DNA from: Schlegelella_A sp963778525
Lineage (GTDB): Bacteria > Pseudomonadota > Gammaproteobacteria > Burkholderiales > Burkholderiaceae_C
DNA length: 64,000 nucleotides
NCBI GenBank assembly: GCA_963778525.1
Contig: CAVZUJ010000004.1
Coordinates: 186,001 to 250,000 of the forward strand
Reading direction: 5' to 3'
Below, piece after piece: positions 7,777-17,933 of this stretch (its first letter is position 1; every line of letters starts with the position of its first letter). The translations under genes were made by a program, and so were the position numbers. The notes under the pieces are model-generated. The model was not told where the DNA came from. It saw nothing but the letters and a program-made list of their open reading frames with translations, and searched no databases.

Positions 7777-8694
7777 ATGAGCCTCGGGCAACTGATGCGC
7801 CGCTGGCAGGCGCCGCTGGCAGCGCTTGTGCTGATGGCGGGCATGGCCATAGCGCATGCGCAGGGCGACCCGGCGCAGCTGACCGGGACGCTCGCCAAGG
7901 CCCGCGAAACGGGCACGATCACGATCGGGCATCGCGAATCGTCGATCCCGTTTTCGTACCTGTCGGCGCGCGGCGAGCCGATCGGCTACTCGATCGACCT
8001 GTGCAAGCTGCTCGTCGACGCCATCAGCGAGGAGGTCGGCCGATCGATCGCGATCCGCTGGCAGCCGGTGACCTCGGAGTCACGCATCGCTGCCGTCGTT
8101 TCCGGCCAGGTCGATCTGGAGTGCGGGTCGACCACCAGCAATCTCGAGAGACAGAAGCAGGTGAGCTTTTCTCCGACGTTCTTCGTCTCGGGCACCAAGC
8201 TGATGGTCAGGAAGGGCTCGAGCATCCGCTCGTTCCGCGACCTCGGGGGCAAGAAGGTGGTGGTCACGGCCGGGACGACCAACGAAAAGACGATGCGCGA
8301 GCTGGCGACCAAGTTCAAGCTCGACATGAGCCTGAGCGTGGCGCCCGATCACGCAGCGTCGTTCGCGTTGCTCACCCGGGGCGAGGTCGACGCATTCGCC
8401 ACCGACGACGTGCTCCTCTTCGGCCTGCTGGCCCAGAACAAGGCGCAGGCTGACTACGAGGTGATAGGAGACTTCCTCTCCTACGACCCCTATGGCGTGA
8501 TGTTTCGCAAAGGCGACGCGCCGCTCGCCGCACTCGTCAACAGCACCTTCCATCAGTTGGCAGAGGATCGCGAGATCGAGCGTCGCTACAACCGCTGGTT
8601 CCTGCGCAAGCTTCCTTCCGGCGTCAGTCTCGATCTGCCGATGAGCGCGCAACTCGACACCATCCTGCAGACCATCGCCGCCCGCGCCGAATAG
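7777..8694 (+). CDS. glutamate/aspartate-type periplasmic binding protein (GltI-like)
   Basis: This 305-residue family-3 solute-binding protein has a signal peptide (hydrophobic residues about 12-25, cleavage after AIAHA). The mature part shows the family pattern: ITIGHRESSIPFSY, GYSIDLCKLLVDAI, then RIAAVVSGQVDLECGSTT and NLERQKQVSFS, as in GltI-type receptors. No ABC permease or ATPase gene lies beside it. Instead it follows a cation symporter by 10 bp on the same strand. It may serve an ABC transporter encoded elsewhere, or feed or sense substrate for the symporter. Confidence 0.88.
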   Translation: MSLGQLMRRWQAPLAALVLMAGMAIAHAQGDPAQLTGTLAKARETGTITIGHRESSIPFSYLSARGEPIGYSIDLCKLLVDAISEEVGRSIAIRWQPVTSESRIAAVVSGQVDLECGSTTSNLERQKQVSFSPTFFVSGTKLMVRKGSSIRSFRDLGGKKVVVTAGTTNEKTMRELATKFKLDMSLSVAPDHAASFALLTRGEVDAFATDDVLLFGLLAQNKAQADYEVIGDFLSYDPYGVMFRKGDAPLAALVNSTFHQLAEDREIERRYNRWFLRKLPSGVSLDLPMSAQLDTILQTIAARAE

Positions 8695-8751
8695 CGCCGC
8701 ACCGTTTGCGAAACGGACGGCGGCGTCCCGCATCGTCGAAAATGGCGGTCG

Positions 8752-9765
8752 ATGAGACCGGACTCGCAACACAGCGCGTGGCGTTTATGCGTCGCTCCGA
8801 TGATGGACTGGACCGACCGCCATTGCCGGTACTTCCATCGCCTGCTGACGCGCCGCACGCGCCTGTATACGGAGATGGTGACGACCGGTGCGCTGTTGCA
8901 CGGCGACGTGCCGCGCCACCTCGACTTCGATGCCGAGGAGCATCCGCTCGCCCTGCAGCTCGGCGGCAGCGAGCCGGCTGCACTGGCCGATTGCGCCCGC
9001 CTCGGCATGCGTTGGGGCTATGACGAGATCAACCTGAACTGCGGCTGTCCGAGCGAGCGCGTGCAGCGCGGCGCCTTCGGTGCCTGCCTGATGGCCGAAC
9101 CCGAGCTGGTCGCCGAAGGCGTCAGCGCGATGCGCGACGCGGTCAGCATTCCGGTGACGGTCAAGCACCGGATCGGCATCGACCGGATCGAGAACTACGG
9201 CTTTGTCCGAGATTTTGTCGGCACGGTCAGCGAGCGCGGCGGCTGCCAGGCCTTCATCGTGCACGCCCGCAATGCGTGGCTGCACGGGCTGAGCCCGAAG
9301 GAAAACCGCGAGGTGCCGCCCCTGCGCCGTGAAACCGTCCACGACCTGAAGCGCGACTTTCCCGACCTCGAATTTGTCAGCAACGGGGGTCTCTCGAGCG
9401 ACCTGGACATCGCGGCCGAGCTCGAGCGCGTCGACGGTGTGATGATCGGCCGGGCGGCCTATCACGACCCGTTCGCCATGCGGTCGTGGGATCGGCGCTT
9501 CTTCGCTCTCGATACACCCGATCTCGATCGCGACGAGATCGAGGCGGCGATGGTTCGCTACATGGAGGCCGTGGCCGCGCGCGGCGAGCCGTGGACGCAC
9601 GTCTCGCGCCACATGCTCGGGCTGCGCAACGGCACGCCGGGCGCGCGGCGCTGGCGCCAGGTGTGGTCCGATCATCGACTGCACGGACAATCTCCATCCG
9701 AGGTCTCGCGCCGCGCCCGCGCCGCATTGACGATCGCGATCCAGCTCGATGCCACTGAAGCCTGA
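8752..9765 (+). CDS. dusA: tRNA-dihydrouridine(20/20a) synthase DusA
   Basis: This FMN-dependent enzyme reduces uridines 20 and 20a in the tRNA D-loop using NADPH. The 337 residues contain the Dus signature: CVAPMMDWTDRHCR near the N-terminus, YTEMVTTGAL, QLGGSEP, and the catalytic NLNCGCPSERVQRGAFGACLM around residues 94-114 with the active-site Cys. TVKHRIGID, VHARNAWLHGLSPKEN and GVMIGRAAYHDPF complete the TIM barrel. The DusA-type LHGLSPKENRE-x-PPLR segment separates it from DusB and DusC. It stands alone between the transport pair and the VOC gene. Confidence 0.95.
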   Translation: MRPDSQHSAWRLCVAPMMDWTDRHCRYFHRLLTRRTRLYTEMVTTGALLHGDVPRHLDFDAEEHPLALQLGGSEPAALADCARLGMRWGYDEINLNCGCPSERVQRGAFGACLMAEPELVAEGVSAMRDAVSIPVTVKHRIGIDRIENYGFVRDFVGTVSERGGCQAFIVHARNAWLHGLSPKENREVPPLRRETVHDLKRDFPDLEFVSNGGLSSDLDIAAELERVDGVMIGRAAYHDPFAMRSWDRRFFALDTPDLDRDEIEAAMVRYMEAVAARGEPWTHVSRHMLGLRNGTPGARRWRQVWSDHRLHGQSPSEVSRRARAALTIAIQLDATEA

Positions 9766-9775
9766 CGGAGGAACC

Positions 9776-10150
9776 ATGATCCACGCGATGAACCATTTCA
9801 CGGTGTTGAGCGACGACCTCGATCGCACGCTTGATTTCTACGTCCGCATGCTCGGACTGGAGGCAGGGCCGCGCCCGGACCTCGGTTTTCCGGGTGCCTG
9901 GCTCTATGCGTCCGGAAAGGCAGTGCTGCATGTCGTCGCCGGCCGGCCGCTGCCCGAGTCGCGCAGCGGCGTGATCGACCACATGGCGTTTTCGGCGCGC
10001 GGGCTCGCCGACGTCAAGAAGCGATTCGACGCCGGCGGCGTCGAATACACCCTGCGCCGCCAGGCAGGTGCGGGCACCTGGCAGTTGTTCTGCTTCGATC
10101 CGAGCGGCGCGCGCGTCGAGCTCGACTTCGATCCTGCCGAGACGATCTGA
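9776..10150 (+). CDS. VOC-family (glyoxalase/dioxygenase-fold) protein
   Basis: This small 124-residue single-domain protein shows the vicinal-oxygen-chelate pattern: NHFTVLSDDLDRTLDFYVRM at residues 6-25, then D-H-M-A-F near the middle and FDPSGARVELDF at the end. His7, the middle His and the final Glu are plausible metal ligands. GGAGG (9767-9771) sets the ATG at 9776, shorter than the first in-frame ATG at 9749. It lies 10 bp after dusA and before an O-methyltransferase. The substrate is unknown; glyoxalase I, fosfomycin resistance and dioxygenase activities share this fold. Confidence 0.85.
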   Translation: MIHAMNHFTVLSDDLDRTLDFYVRMLGLEAGPRPDLGFPGAWLYASGKAVLHVVAGRPLPESRSGVIDHMAFSARGLADVKKRFDAGGVEYTLRRQAGAGTWQLFCFDPSGARVELDFDPAETI

Positions 10151-10173
10151 CTTCACAACACGAGGGAATGCAC

Positions 10174-10833
10174 ATGGCCAACCGCAGAACGATCGTCGAC
10201 GACGCCTTGCACGACTATCTCGTCGCTCACTCGGTGCGCGAAAAGCCGGCGCAGGCGGCGCTGCGCGCGGCCACGTTGACGGTCCCGCATGCCGGCATGC
10301 AGATCGGCCCCGAGCAGGCCCAGTTCATGGCTTTGCTGGTACGCCTGATGGGTGCGAAGCGGGCGATCGAGGTGGGCGTCTTCACCGGCTACAGCGCGCT
10401 CTCGGTGGCGCTGGCGCTGCCCGACGACGGCTACCTGCTGGCCTGTGACGTCAGCGATGCCTACACCCGCGTCGGCCTGCCGTTCTGGCAGCAGGCGGGC
10501 ATCGCGCACAAGATCGACCTGCGCCTCGCGCCTGCCGTCGAGACGCTCGATCTCCAGCTGGCGCAGGGACAGGCGGGTCGCTTCGACTTCGCCTTCATCG
10601 ACGCCGACAAGAGCAGCTACGACGCCTACTACGAGCGTTGCCTGAAGCTGTTGCGGGCGGGTGGCCTGATCGCCATCGACAACGTGCTCTGGGGCGGCAG
10701 CGTGGCGCGGCCGGCGAGCGATGCCGACACGATCGCGCTGCAGGCGCTCAACACCAAGCTGCACGGCGACGAGCGCATCGACGTGGCCATCGTGCCGATC
10801 GGGGACGGCGTCACGCTCGCGCGCAAGCGCTAG
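10174..10833 (+). CDS. class I SAM-dependent O-methyltransferase (caffeoyl-CoA OMT-like)
   Basis: The protein of about 219 residues belongs to the methyltransferase 3 (catechol/caffeoyl-CoA) family. The SAM-binding region reads AIEVGVFTGYSALSVALALP, the metal/substrate segment is FDFAFIDADKSSYDAYYE, and LLRAGGLIAIDNVLWGGSVA follows. A second ATG at 10174 is chosen because GAGGG (10162-10166) is 7 nt upstream of it, but only 1 nt from the ATG at 10168. Bacterial members are usually soluble and divalent-metal dependent; their in vivo substrates are rarely known. Confidence 0.88.
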   Translation: MANRRTIVDDALHDYLVAHSVREKPAQAALRAATLTVPHAGMQIGPEQAQFMALLVRLMGAKRAIEVGVFTGYSALSVALALPDDGYLLACDVSDAYTRVGLPFWQQAGIAHKIDLRLAPAVETLDLQLAQGQAGRFDFAFIDADKSSYDAYYERCLKLLRAGGLIAIDNVLWGGSVARPASDADTIALQALNTKLHGDERIDVAIVPIGDGVTLARKR

Positions 10834-10845
10834 TCGCCCGATCCT

Positions 10846-11772
10846 TCAGGTCGGAGGGGCCGGCCAGTCGCCGGATCCGCTGCGGCCTCGGCCGGGAAAC
10901 GTTGCCAGGACGACGCCGACGAGCGCCAACGCGAAGGCGCCGACTTGCACGTGCGTAAAGCGCTCGCCATAGACGAGCACGCCGACGGCGGCGGCGCTGA
11001 TCGGCAGAAACACCGTGAAGATGCCGGCCGCCGCGGCGGCAACGTGCTTGAGGCCGGTCATCCACAGCCAGACGGTGACGACACTCGCCGCAATCGCATA
11101 GGCCGCGAGCAGCAGCCACGACGATGGCGGAATGAAGGCGTAGCCGAAGCCCGGCAGCTGCCAGATTGCGAGCGGCGTCACCAGCACCAGGCCCCAGAGG
11201 TTGATGAGGGCACTGATGCGCTTCGGTCCGATCGAGGCCGAGAGCTTCTTGCCGAGGACGACATAGAGCGCCTCGCAGGTGACGGCGCCGAAAAGCAGCA
11301 GGCTGCCGATGAGCGACCCACTCGCCAGCTCGCCATCCTCGTCGCGCGCCAGCGCCACCAGGGCGATGCCGGCGATGGCGAAGCCGATCCCGGCAGCCAC
11401 GCGCCACTGCACGCGCTCGCCCAGGAGCAGCCAGGAAAGCAGGGCCACGACCGCGGGAATCGCGGCCATGATCACGCCGGCGGCGAGCGCCGAGCTGTGC
11501 GTCATGCCGAACAGCATGCAGATCGAGAACAGGAAATTGCCGAAGAACGACTCGAGGAAGAGCAGGCCGCGCGTGCGCCGGTCGAGGCGAGCCTCGTCGG
11601 CCGGCCGGCGCAGCCAGGGCGCCATCGCAACGGCGGCGATCGCGAAGCGAAGCCAGGCCAGCACGAAGACCGGGAAGACGATGACCAGCGCCTTGGAGAA
11701 ACCGACGTAGGCGCCGACGACCGCCATCGCCCCGGCCAGAGCCAGATAGGACAGCCAGGGCACCGACTTCAC
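10846..11772 (-). CDS. EamA-family transporter (drug/metabolite superfamily)
   Basis: The product is a 308-residue inner-membrane protein with ten predicted helices arranged as two EamA repeats. The first repeat contains GFSKALVIVFPVFVLAWLRF, and the second begins after ASGSLIGSLLLFGAVTCEALYV. The start is a GTG at 11772 that overlaps the TGA of the upstream polyamine permease gene as GTGA, so it is probably translated from the same mRNA. Gene fusions with the permease frame are only apparent. Linkage to a polyamine-type transporter and an aminotransferase suggests export or uptake of an amine or amino acid, but that is inference. Confidence 0.88.
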   Translation of the reverse strand: MKSVPWLSYLALAGAMAVVGAYVGFSKALVIVFPVFVLAWLRFAIAAVAMAPWLRRPADEARLDRRTRGLLFLESFFGNFLFSICMLFGMTHSSALAAGVIMAAIPAVVALLSWLLLGERVQWRVAAGIGFAIAGIALVALARDEDGELASGSLIGSLLLFGAVTCEALYVVLGKKLSASIGPKRISALINLWGLVLVTPLAIWQLPGFGYAFIPPSSWLLLAAYAIAASVVTVWLWMTGLKHVAAAAAGIFTVFLPISAAAVGVLVYGERFTHVQVGAFALALVGVVLATFPGRGRSGSGDWPAPPT

Positions 11773-12635
11773 GTCGCCAGGACCCGGTTCGCCGCCGCGA
11801 CGTCCTCGGCACGCCGCCGCTCGCCGCGGGCGATGACGAAGCTGGCGACCGCGACGCCGACCGCGACCACTGCAATGATGATCGTCGCCACCGCATTGAC
11901 GCTCGGGTTCAGGCCGAGGCGGGCGCGCGAGAAGATGACCAGCGGCATCGTCGTCGCGCCAGGTCCGGACAGGAAGGCCGACAGCACGACATCGTCGAGC
12001 GACAGCGTGAAGGTGAGCAGAAAGGCCGAGAGCAGGGCCTGGCCGATCATCGGCAAGGTCACCAGCCAGAAGACCTGCCATGGTCGCGCACCCAGATCCA
12101 TGGCCGCTTCCTCGAGCTGCGGATTGAGGGTCTGCAGTCGCGCCCGCACGACGACGGTCGCGTAGGCCATGCCGAGCAGCAGGTGGCCGAGCCAGATCGT
12201 GAGCATGCCGCGCTCGGGAAAGCCGACGCCGAAGATGGCCTCGGTGGCGCGCTGCAGCGACACCAGCATGAGCAGCAGCGAGAGGCCGATGATGACCTCG
12301 GGCATGACCAGCGGTGCCGCCACCATGCCGGCGAACAGGGTGCTGCCGAAGAAGCGCCGATAGCGTGTCATCGCGAAGGCGGCGAGGGTGCCGAGCACGA
12401 TGGCGGCGCAGGCCGTCGAAAGCGCGACCTTCAACGACAAGGCCAGGCCGGCAAGCAACTCCTGATCGGTCGCAAGGGCGGCGTACCACTTGAGGGTGAA
12501 GCCGCGCCAGAGATTGGCCACCGGCGAATCGTTGAACGAATAGACGACCAGCGCGACGATCGGCACGTAGAGGAAGGCATAGCCCAAGGCCAGCCACGCG
12601 CGCGCGAAAGCGCGATTGAAGGAGGCCGCGTTCAT
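11769..12635 (-). CDS. polyamine ABC transporter permease, PotI/PotC type
   Basis: This is the second membrane subunit of an importer for putrescine/spermidine-like compounds. The 288 residues give six helices. The EAA loop that contacts the ATPase reads EEAAMDLGARPWQVFWLVTLP, matching the EAA-x(3)-G consensus. The N-terminus (RAWLALGYAFLYVPIVALVVYSFND) is typical of PotI/PotC. The ATG at 12635 overlaps the end of the upstream permease by 4 bp. The gene is intact, unlike its two upstream partners, which each carry one extra base. Confidence 0.9.
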   Translation of the reverse strand: MNAASFNRAFARAWLALGYAFLYVPIVALVVYSFNDSPVANLWRGFTLKWYAALATDQELLAGLALSLKVALSTACAAIVLGTLAAFAMTRYRRFFGSTLFAGMVAAPLVMPEVIIGLSLLLMLVSLQRATEAIFGVGFPERGMLTIWLGHLLLGMAYATVVVRARLQTLNPQLEEAAMDLGARPWQVFWLVTLPMIGQALLSAFLLTFTLSLDDVVLSAFLSGPGATTMPLVIFSRARLGLNPSVNAVATIIIAVVAVGVAVASFVIARGERRRAEDVAAANRVLAT

Positions 12636-13562
12636 GCGGTTCGCCGCTCGGTCGCTTCGGCCTGGTAGCGGCTGAAGATCGCCACCGGCACGATCACGAG
12701 CAGGATCATGGCGACCGCGACGGCGCAGGCCATCGGCCAGTCGTTGTTGCTGAAGAACTCGTCCCAGAGGGTGCGGCCGATCATCTGCGTCTGCGGGCCG
12801 CCGAGCAGCTCGGGGATGACGTATTCGCCGACGCACGGAATGAAGACGAGCATCGCGCCGGCGATGATGCCGGCGCGCGACAGCGGAACCGTCACCGTCC
12901 AGAACGCGGTCCAGGCCGTGGCGCCGAGGTCGGAGGCGGCTTCGAGCAGGCGCAGGTCCATCTTCGCCAGGTTCGAGTAGAGCGGCAGGATCATGAACGG
13001 CAGGTAGGTGTAGGTCATCCCGAGCACGAGCGAGAAGGGCGTGTTCATCAGCTGACCCGGGCCGGGGATCAGGCCGCCGGCGGCCAGCAGCTTGTCGAGG
13101 CCGAGCCCTTCGATGGCGTCGGCGGCCAGGCCGTTTTCGGTCAGCAAGGCCTTCCAGGCGTAGACGCGCAGCAGGAACGAAGTCCAGAACGGCAGCATCA
13201 CGAGCATCAGCAGCGCTGGCTGCAGCGTGCGCCGGGCGCGGGCCATGAAATAGGCGAAGGGATAGCCGATGGCGAGGCAGAGCAGCGGTCGTCACCGCCG
13301 CGTATTTCAGGCTCGAGACATAGGTCGAGAAGTAGAGATCGTCCTGCAGCAGCGACACGTAGTTGCCGAACTTCAGGCTGAAGGCGATGGCGCCGTCTTT
13401 CCAGGTGACGATGTCGCTGATCGTCGTCGTCTCCATCTCCGAGACGCTGATCTTCGCGACCACCAGGAAAGGCAGCAGGAAGAAGACGAGCAGCCAGACG
13501 TAGGGAATGCCGATGACGGCACTGCGCCCGCGCAACCAGCCGAAGCCGGGCAGGCGCTTCAT
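12632..13562 (-). CDS. polyamine ABC transporter permease, PotH/PotB type (one extra base)
   Basis: The N-terminal part from the ATG at 13562 (RGRSAVIGIPYVWLLVFFLL) and the C-terminal part (MLPFWTSFLLRVYAWKALL, then the EAA loop EAASDLGATAWTAFWTVTVP) lie in different frames. They join at 13286-13287. There the codon for Thr in VTT is written with both C and G at its third position; removing one restores ...VTTLLCLAIGYPFAYF. The span is 931 nt, one more than a multiple of three. The start overlaps the potA-like stop as ATGA. I treat the gene as functional with a consensus error. Confidence 0.85.
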
Positions 13563-14669
13563 TGCGTCAGGACCACCGGCGACAGCGGCGCCCAGCTGGC
13601 CCAGGCCTCGTCGTCCCAGTCGAGCGTGCCGCCGGTCTGCCGCTCGGTATTGCTCTGGCTCACCTTGACGATGCGGCCGCTGTCGAGCTGCAGCCTGTAG
13701 ACCGTGAAGCTGCCGAAGTAGGCCAGGTCCTTGATCTTGCCGTGCGCGCGATTGAAGGGCGCCGGCGGTGCATCGGGTTCGTCGCCGGGCGCTTCGCGAT
13801 GGATGCGGATCTTTTCCGGGCGCAGGGCGACCGATACCTTCATCCCGAGCGTGCCGGTGATGCCGTGGCCGATCCAGTGCCGGCAGTCGCCGCAATCGAC
13901 GACGACGTGGCCGGCCTCGTCCTCGATCACCGTGCCTTCCATCAGGTTGACGTTGCCGATGAAGTCGGCAACGAACCGGCTCGACGGCGTCTCGTAGATT
14001 TCCGCGGGCGCGCCGACCTGCAGGAAGCGGCCCGGCGCTCATCACCGCGATGCGCGAGGCCATGGTCATCGCCTCTTCCTGGTCGTGCGTGACCATGACG
14101 CAGGTGACGCCGACGTCGTGGATGATGTTGGCGAGCTCGATCTGCGTCTCTTCGCGGAGCTTGCGGTCGAGCGCGCCGAGCGGCTCGTCGAGCAGCAGGA
14201 GCTGCGGCTTCTTCGCCAGGCTGCGCGCCAGGGCGACGCGCTGCTGCTGTCCGCCGGAAAGCTGGTGCGGCTTGCGCTTGGCATAGCCGCCGAGCTGCAC
14301 CAGCTTCAGCATCGCCTCGACCCGCGCGGCGATCTCCGCAGCGGGCAGGCCATCGCGCTTCAGGCCGAAGGCGATGTTGTCGAAGACCGAGAGATGCGGG
14401 AAGAGCGCGTAGCTCTGGAACATCATGTTCATCGGCCGCTCGTAGGGCGGCAGCCCGGCGAGGTCGTGGCCGTCGAGCGTGATCGTGCCCGAGGTCGGCG
14501 TCTCGAAGCCGGCCAGCATGCGCAAGAGCGTCGTCTTGCCGCAGCCCGAAGAGCCGAGCAGGGCGAAGACCTCGCCCTTGGCGATGTCGATCGACACGTC
14601 ATCGACGGCGCGGTGGCCGTCGAAGTCCTTGACGATGTTGCGGATCTGCAGGAAGGCGGGAGCGCTCAT
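13559..14669 (-). CDS. polyamine ABC transporter ATP-binding protein, PotA/PotG type (one extra base)
   Basis: The nucleotide-binding subunit shows Walker A (LGSSGCGKTT near residue 42), Q-loop (MMFQSYALFPHLS), signature LSGGQQQRVALARSLA, Walker B (LLLLDEPLGALD) and the H-loop THDQEEA. The C-terminal TOBE-like domain (VSVALRPEKIRIHRE onward) is in another frame. The break is at 14030-14031, where a Gly codon is written GG-G-C; reading either GGG or GGC restores AGRFLQVGAPAEIYET. The span is 1111 nt, one over a multiple of three, giving 369 residues. The gene follows the aminotransferase and precedes both permeases. No periplasmic binding protein gene is linked. Confidence 0.87.
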
Positions 14670-14790
14670 CGGGCGGCTGGATGACGCCGGCGGCGTCGGG
14701 CAAACCGACGATTCTCCAACACCTTCGGCCGGCGCGGCGAAGCGCGCCGGCAAAGACCGAAGCGCCCGGCGCTCCGGCCCGGACCGTCGA

Positions 14791-16155
14791 TCAGGCGACG
14801 GTCTTCAGCACATCGGCGATCGTGCTGATCGCCTGGTCGATGTGCGTCTCTTCGACGATGAGCGGCGGCGAGAGGGCGATGATGTCGCCGGTGGTGCGGA
14901 TCAGCACGCCGCGCTCGAAGCAGGTACGAAAGACATCGAAGGCGCGCTTGCCCGGCGCGCCCGGAATCGACTCCAGCTCGATCGCCCCGACCAGGCCGAT
15001 GTTGCGCACGTCGATCACGTGCGGCGACTCGTCGAGCGAGTGCACGGCGTGCTCGAAGCTCGACGCCATCTTGGCGCCGCGCGTGAGCAATCCCTCGTCG
15101 GCATAGGTCTCGAGCGTGCCGAGCGAGGCGGCACAGGCCAGCGGATGGGCCGAATAGGTATAGCCGTGCGGGAACTCGACGACGTGCTCGGGTCCCTGCA
15201 TGAAGATGTCGTGCAGGGCGCGCTTTGCGAACACCGCACCCATCGGCACGCAGCCGTTGGTGATGCCCTTGGCCACCGTCATCATGTCCGGCGTGACGCC
15301 GAAGTAGTCGGCGGCGAAGGGCGTGCCGAGCCGTCCGAAGCCGGTGATGACCTCGTCGAAGATCAACAGGATGCCGTGCTTGTCGCAGATGGCGCGCAGG
15401 CGCTCGAGGTAGCCCTTCGGCGGAATCAGCACGCCCGTCGATCCGGCGACCGGCTCGACGATGACGGCGGCGATGGTCGATGCGTCGTGCAGGGTGACGA
15501 TGCGCTCGAGGTCGTCGGCCAGCTCCGCGCCATGCTCCGGAACGCCGTGCGTGAAGGCGTTCTTCTTCAGGTCGTGGGTATGACGCAAGTGATCGGTGCC
15601 GTTCAGCATCGGCCCGAAGGTCTTGCGGTTGCCGGCGATGCCGCCGACCGAAATGCCGCCGAAGTTGACGCCGTGATAGCCGCGCTCGCGTCCGATCAGG
15701 CGCGTGCGCTGGCCTTCGCCGCGGGCGCGGTGATAGGCGATGGCCATCTTCAGCGCCGTCTCGACCGCTTCGGATCCGGAGTTGGTATAGAAGACCTTGT
15801 CGAGACCTTTGGGCGCCAGCGCGACGAGCTTGGTCGCGAGCTCGAACGACTTCGGGTGCGCCATGTTGAAGCCGGGCGCGAAATCCATCTCCTCGGCCTG
15901 CTCGGCGATGGCGCGAACGATCTTCGGCCGGGCATGGCCGGCGTTGACGCACCACAGGCCGGCAACAGCGTCGAGGACCTGGCGCCCTTCCGGTGTCCAG
16001 TAGTGCATGCCCTTCGCCTTGGCCAGCATGCGCGGTGCGCTCTTGAACTGGCGGCTGGCGGTGAAGGGCATCCAGAACGCGTCGAGATCGAGAGGGCCGG
16101 CCGCAGACGTCGGCGCTGCCGAGGGTGCAGCTGCCGGGTTCGGGTCCTTGTGCAT
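14791..16155 (-). CDS. omega-amino acid:pyruvate aminotransferase (class III, PLP)
   Basis: This 454-residue class III aminotransferase transfers an amino group from an omega-amino acid or diamine (beta-alanine or putrescine are the common substrates) to pyruvate. Visible landmarks are DAFWMPFTASRQFK near residue 25, YTNSGSEAVETALKMA in the cofactor phosphate loop, ERGYHGVNFGG, the PLP-contacting IFDEVITGFGRLGTPFA, and the catalytic Lys in MMTVAKGITNGCVPMG. The ATG at 16155 follows AGGAGA. The polyamine-type ABC genes follow on the same strand after a gap of 121 bp, so uptake and transamination of diamines is a coherent reading, comparable to the spuC-spuDEFGH arrangement of Pseudomonas. Confidence 0.92.
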   Translation of the reverse strand: MHKDPNPAAAPSAAPTSAAGPLDLDAFWMPFTASRQFKSAPRMLAKAKGMHYWTPEGRQVLDAVAGLWCVNAGHARPKIVRAIAEQAEEMDFAPGFNMAHPKSFELATKLVALAPKGLDKVFYTNSGSEAVETALKMAIAYHRARGEGQRTRLIGRERGYHGVNFGGISVGGIAGNRKTFGPMLNGTDHLRHTHDLKKNAFTHGVPEHGAELADDLERIVTLHDASTIAAVIVEPVAGSTGVLIPPKGYLERLRAICDKHGILLIFDEVITGFGRLGTPFAADYFGVTPDMMTVAKGITNGCVPMGAVFAKRALHDIFMQGPEHVVEFPHGYTYSAHPLACAASLGTLETYADEGLLTRGAKMASSFEHAVHSLDESPHVIDVRNIGLVGAIELESIPGAPGKRAFDVFRTCFERGVLIRTTGDIIALSPPLIVEETHIDQAISTIADVLKTVA

Positions 16156-16228
16156 CGAGAGTCTCCTGGTGAGCGCGAGTCATGCGCGGCGAATCAACGA
16201 GTCTAGAAGAAAGCCCGCGCCGCCGTGC

Positions 16229-16328
16229 TTTCGCATCAGAAAATCTCGATACCGTAATGCGAAATTACGACTTGCTGCGACGCCGCAAAATTTCTCATCG
16301 TGAGGAGGCTAATCCCACAATACGGGAT
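16229..16328. promoter_or_regulatory. AT-rich divergent control region with two inverted repeats
   Basis: The 310-bp gap between the aminotransferase and aceA is the most AT-rich stretch nearby. It contains TTTCGCAT (16229-16236) and its complement ATGCGAAA (16257-16264) separated by 20 bp, and ATCCC-N7-GGGAT (16312-16328). Both are plausible operator sites for regulators of the two divergent genes. I cannot assign a regulator. From 16340 to 16380 runs of T/A with TTATTGTTTTAATG suggest promoter sequence for aceA. Confidence 0.45.
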
Positions 16329-16465
16329 AAATGCCATAGGTTATTGTTTTAATGTTGTTTATTCGTTCCACAAATGGCAGCCGGAAGCCCAGGTATTGGC
16401 GCGTCTGCCGTTACGCTGAATGCAGTCGCCGTCCTCAGTATTTCCTGCAATCAAGGAGAAATTCG

Positions 16466-17764
<1,299 letters not shown>

Positions 17765-17813
17765 CGCGACGCTGCCGACAAGCGTGCCAGGGGCCGGGCC
17801 CCTGACTTGCCAG

Positions 17814-17847
17814 AGCCCGACGGCGCTCCGTCGGGCTTTGTCTTTTT
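17814..17847 (+). terminator. intrinsic terminator after aceA
   Basis: A 10-bp perfect stem, AGCCCGACGG with CCGTCGGGCT, closes on a 4-base loop at 17824-17827 and is followed by TTGTCTTTTT. It stands 50 bp after the aceA stop and 87 bp before opgG. Confidence 0.9.
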
Positions 17848-17933
17848 GGAGAGCTTCCTCCACTCGTTCTCGCGCGGTCGGCGAGAAGCGGGGTGGCGCG
17901 TTAGCTCATATTGCCTTTTGATTCGACCGGTCG

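Noticed and set aside
12632..14669. Pseudogenes of a decaying polyamine transporter
   Set aside because: The breaks are single extra bases with both halves fully conserved, the lengths fit one extra base, and the same signature occurs in essential-type genes such as pyrD, fumC and rpiA.
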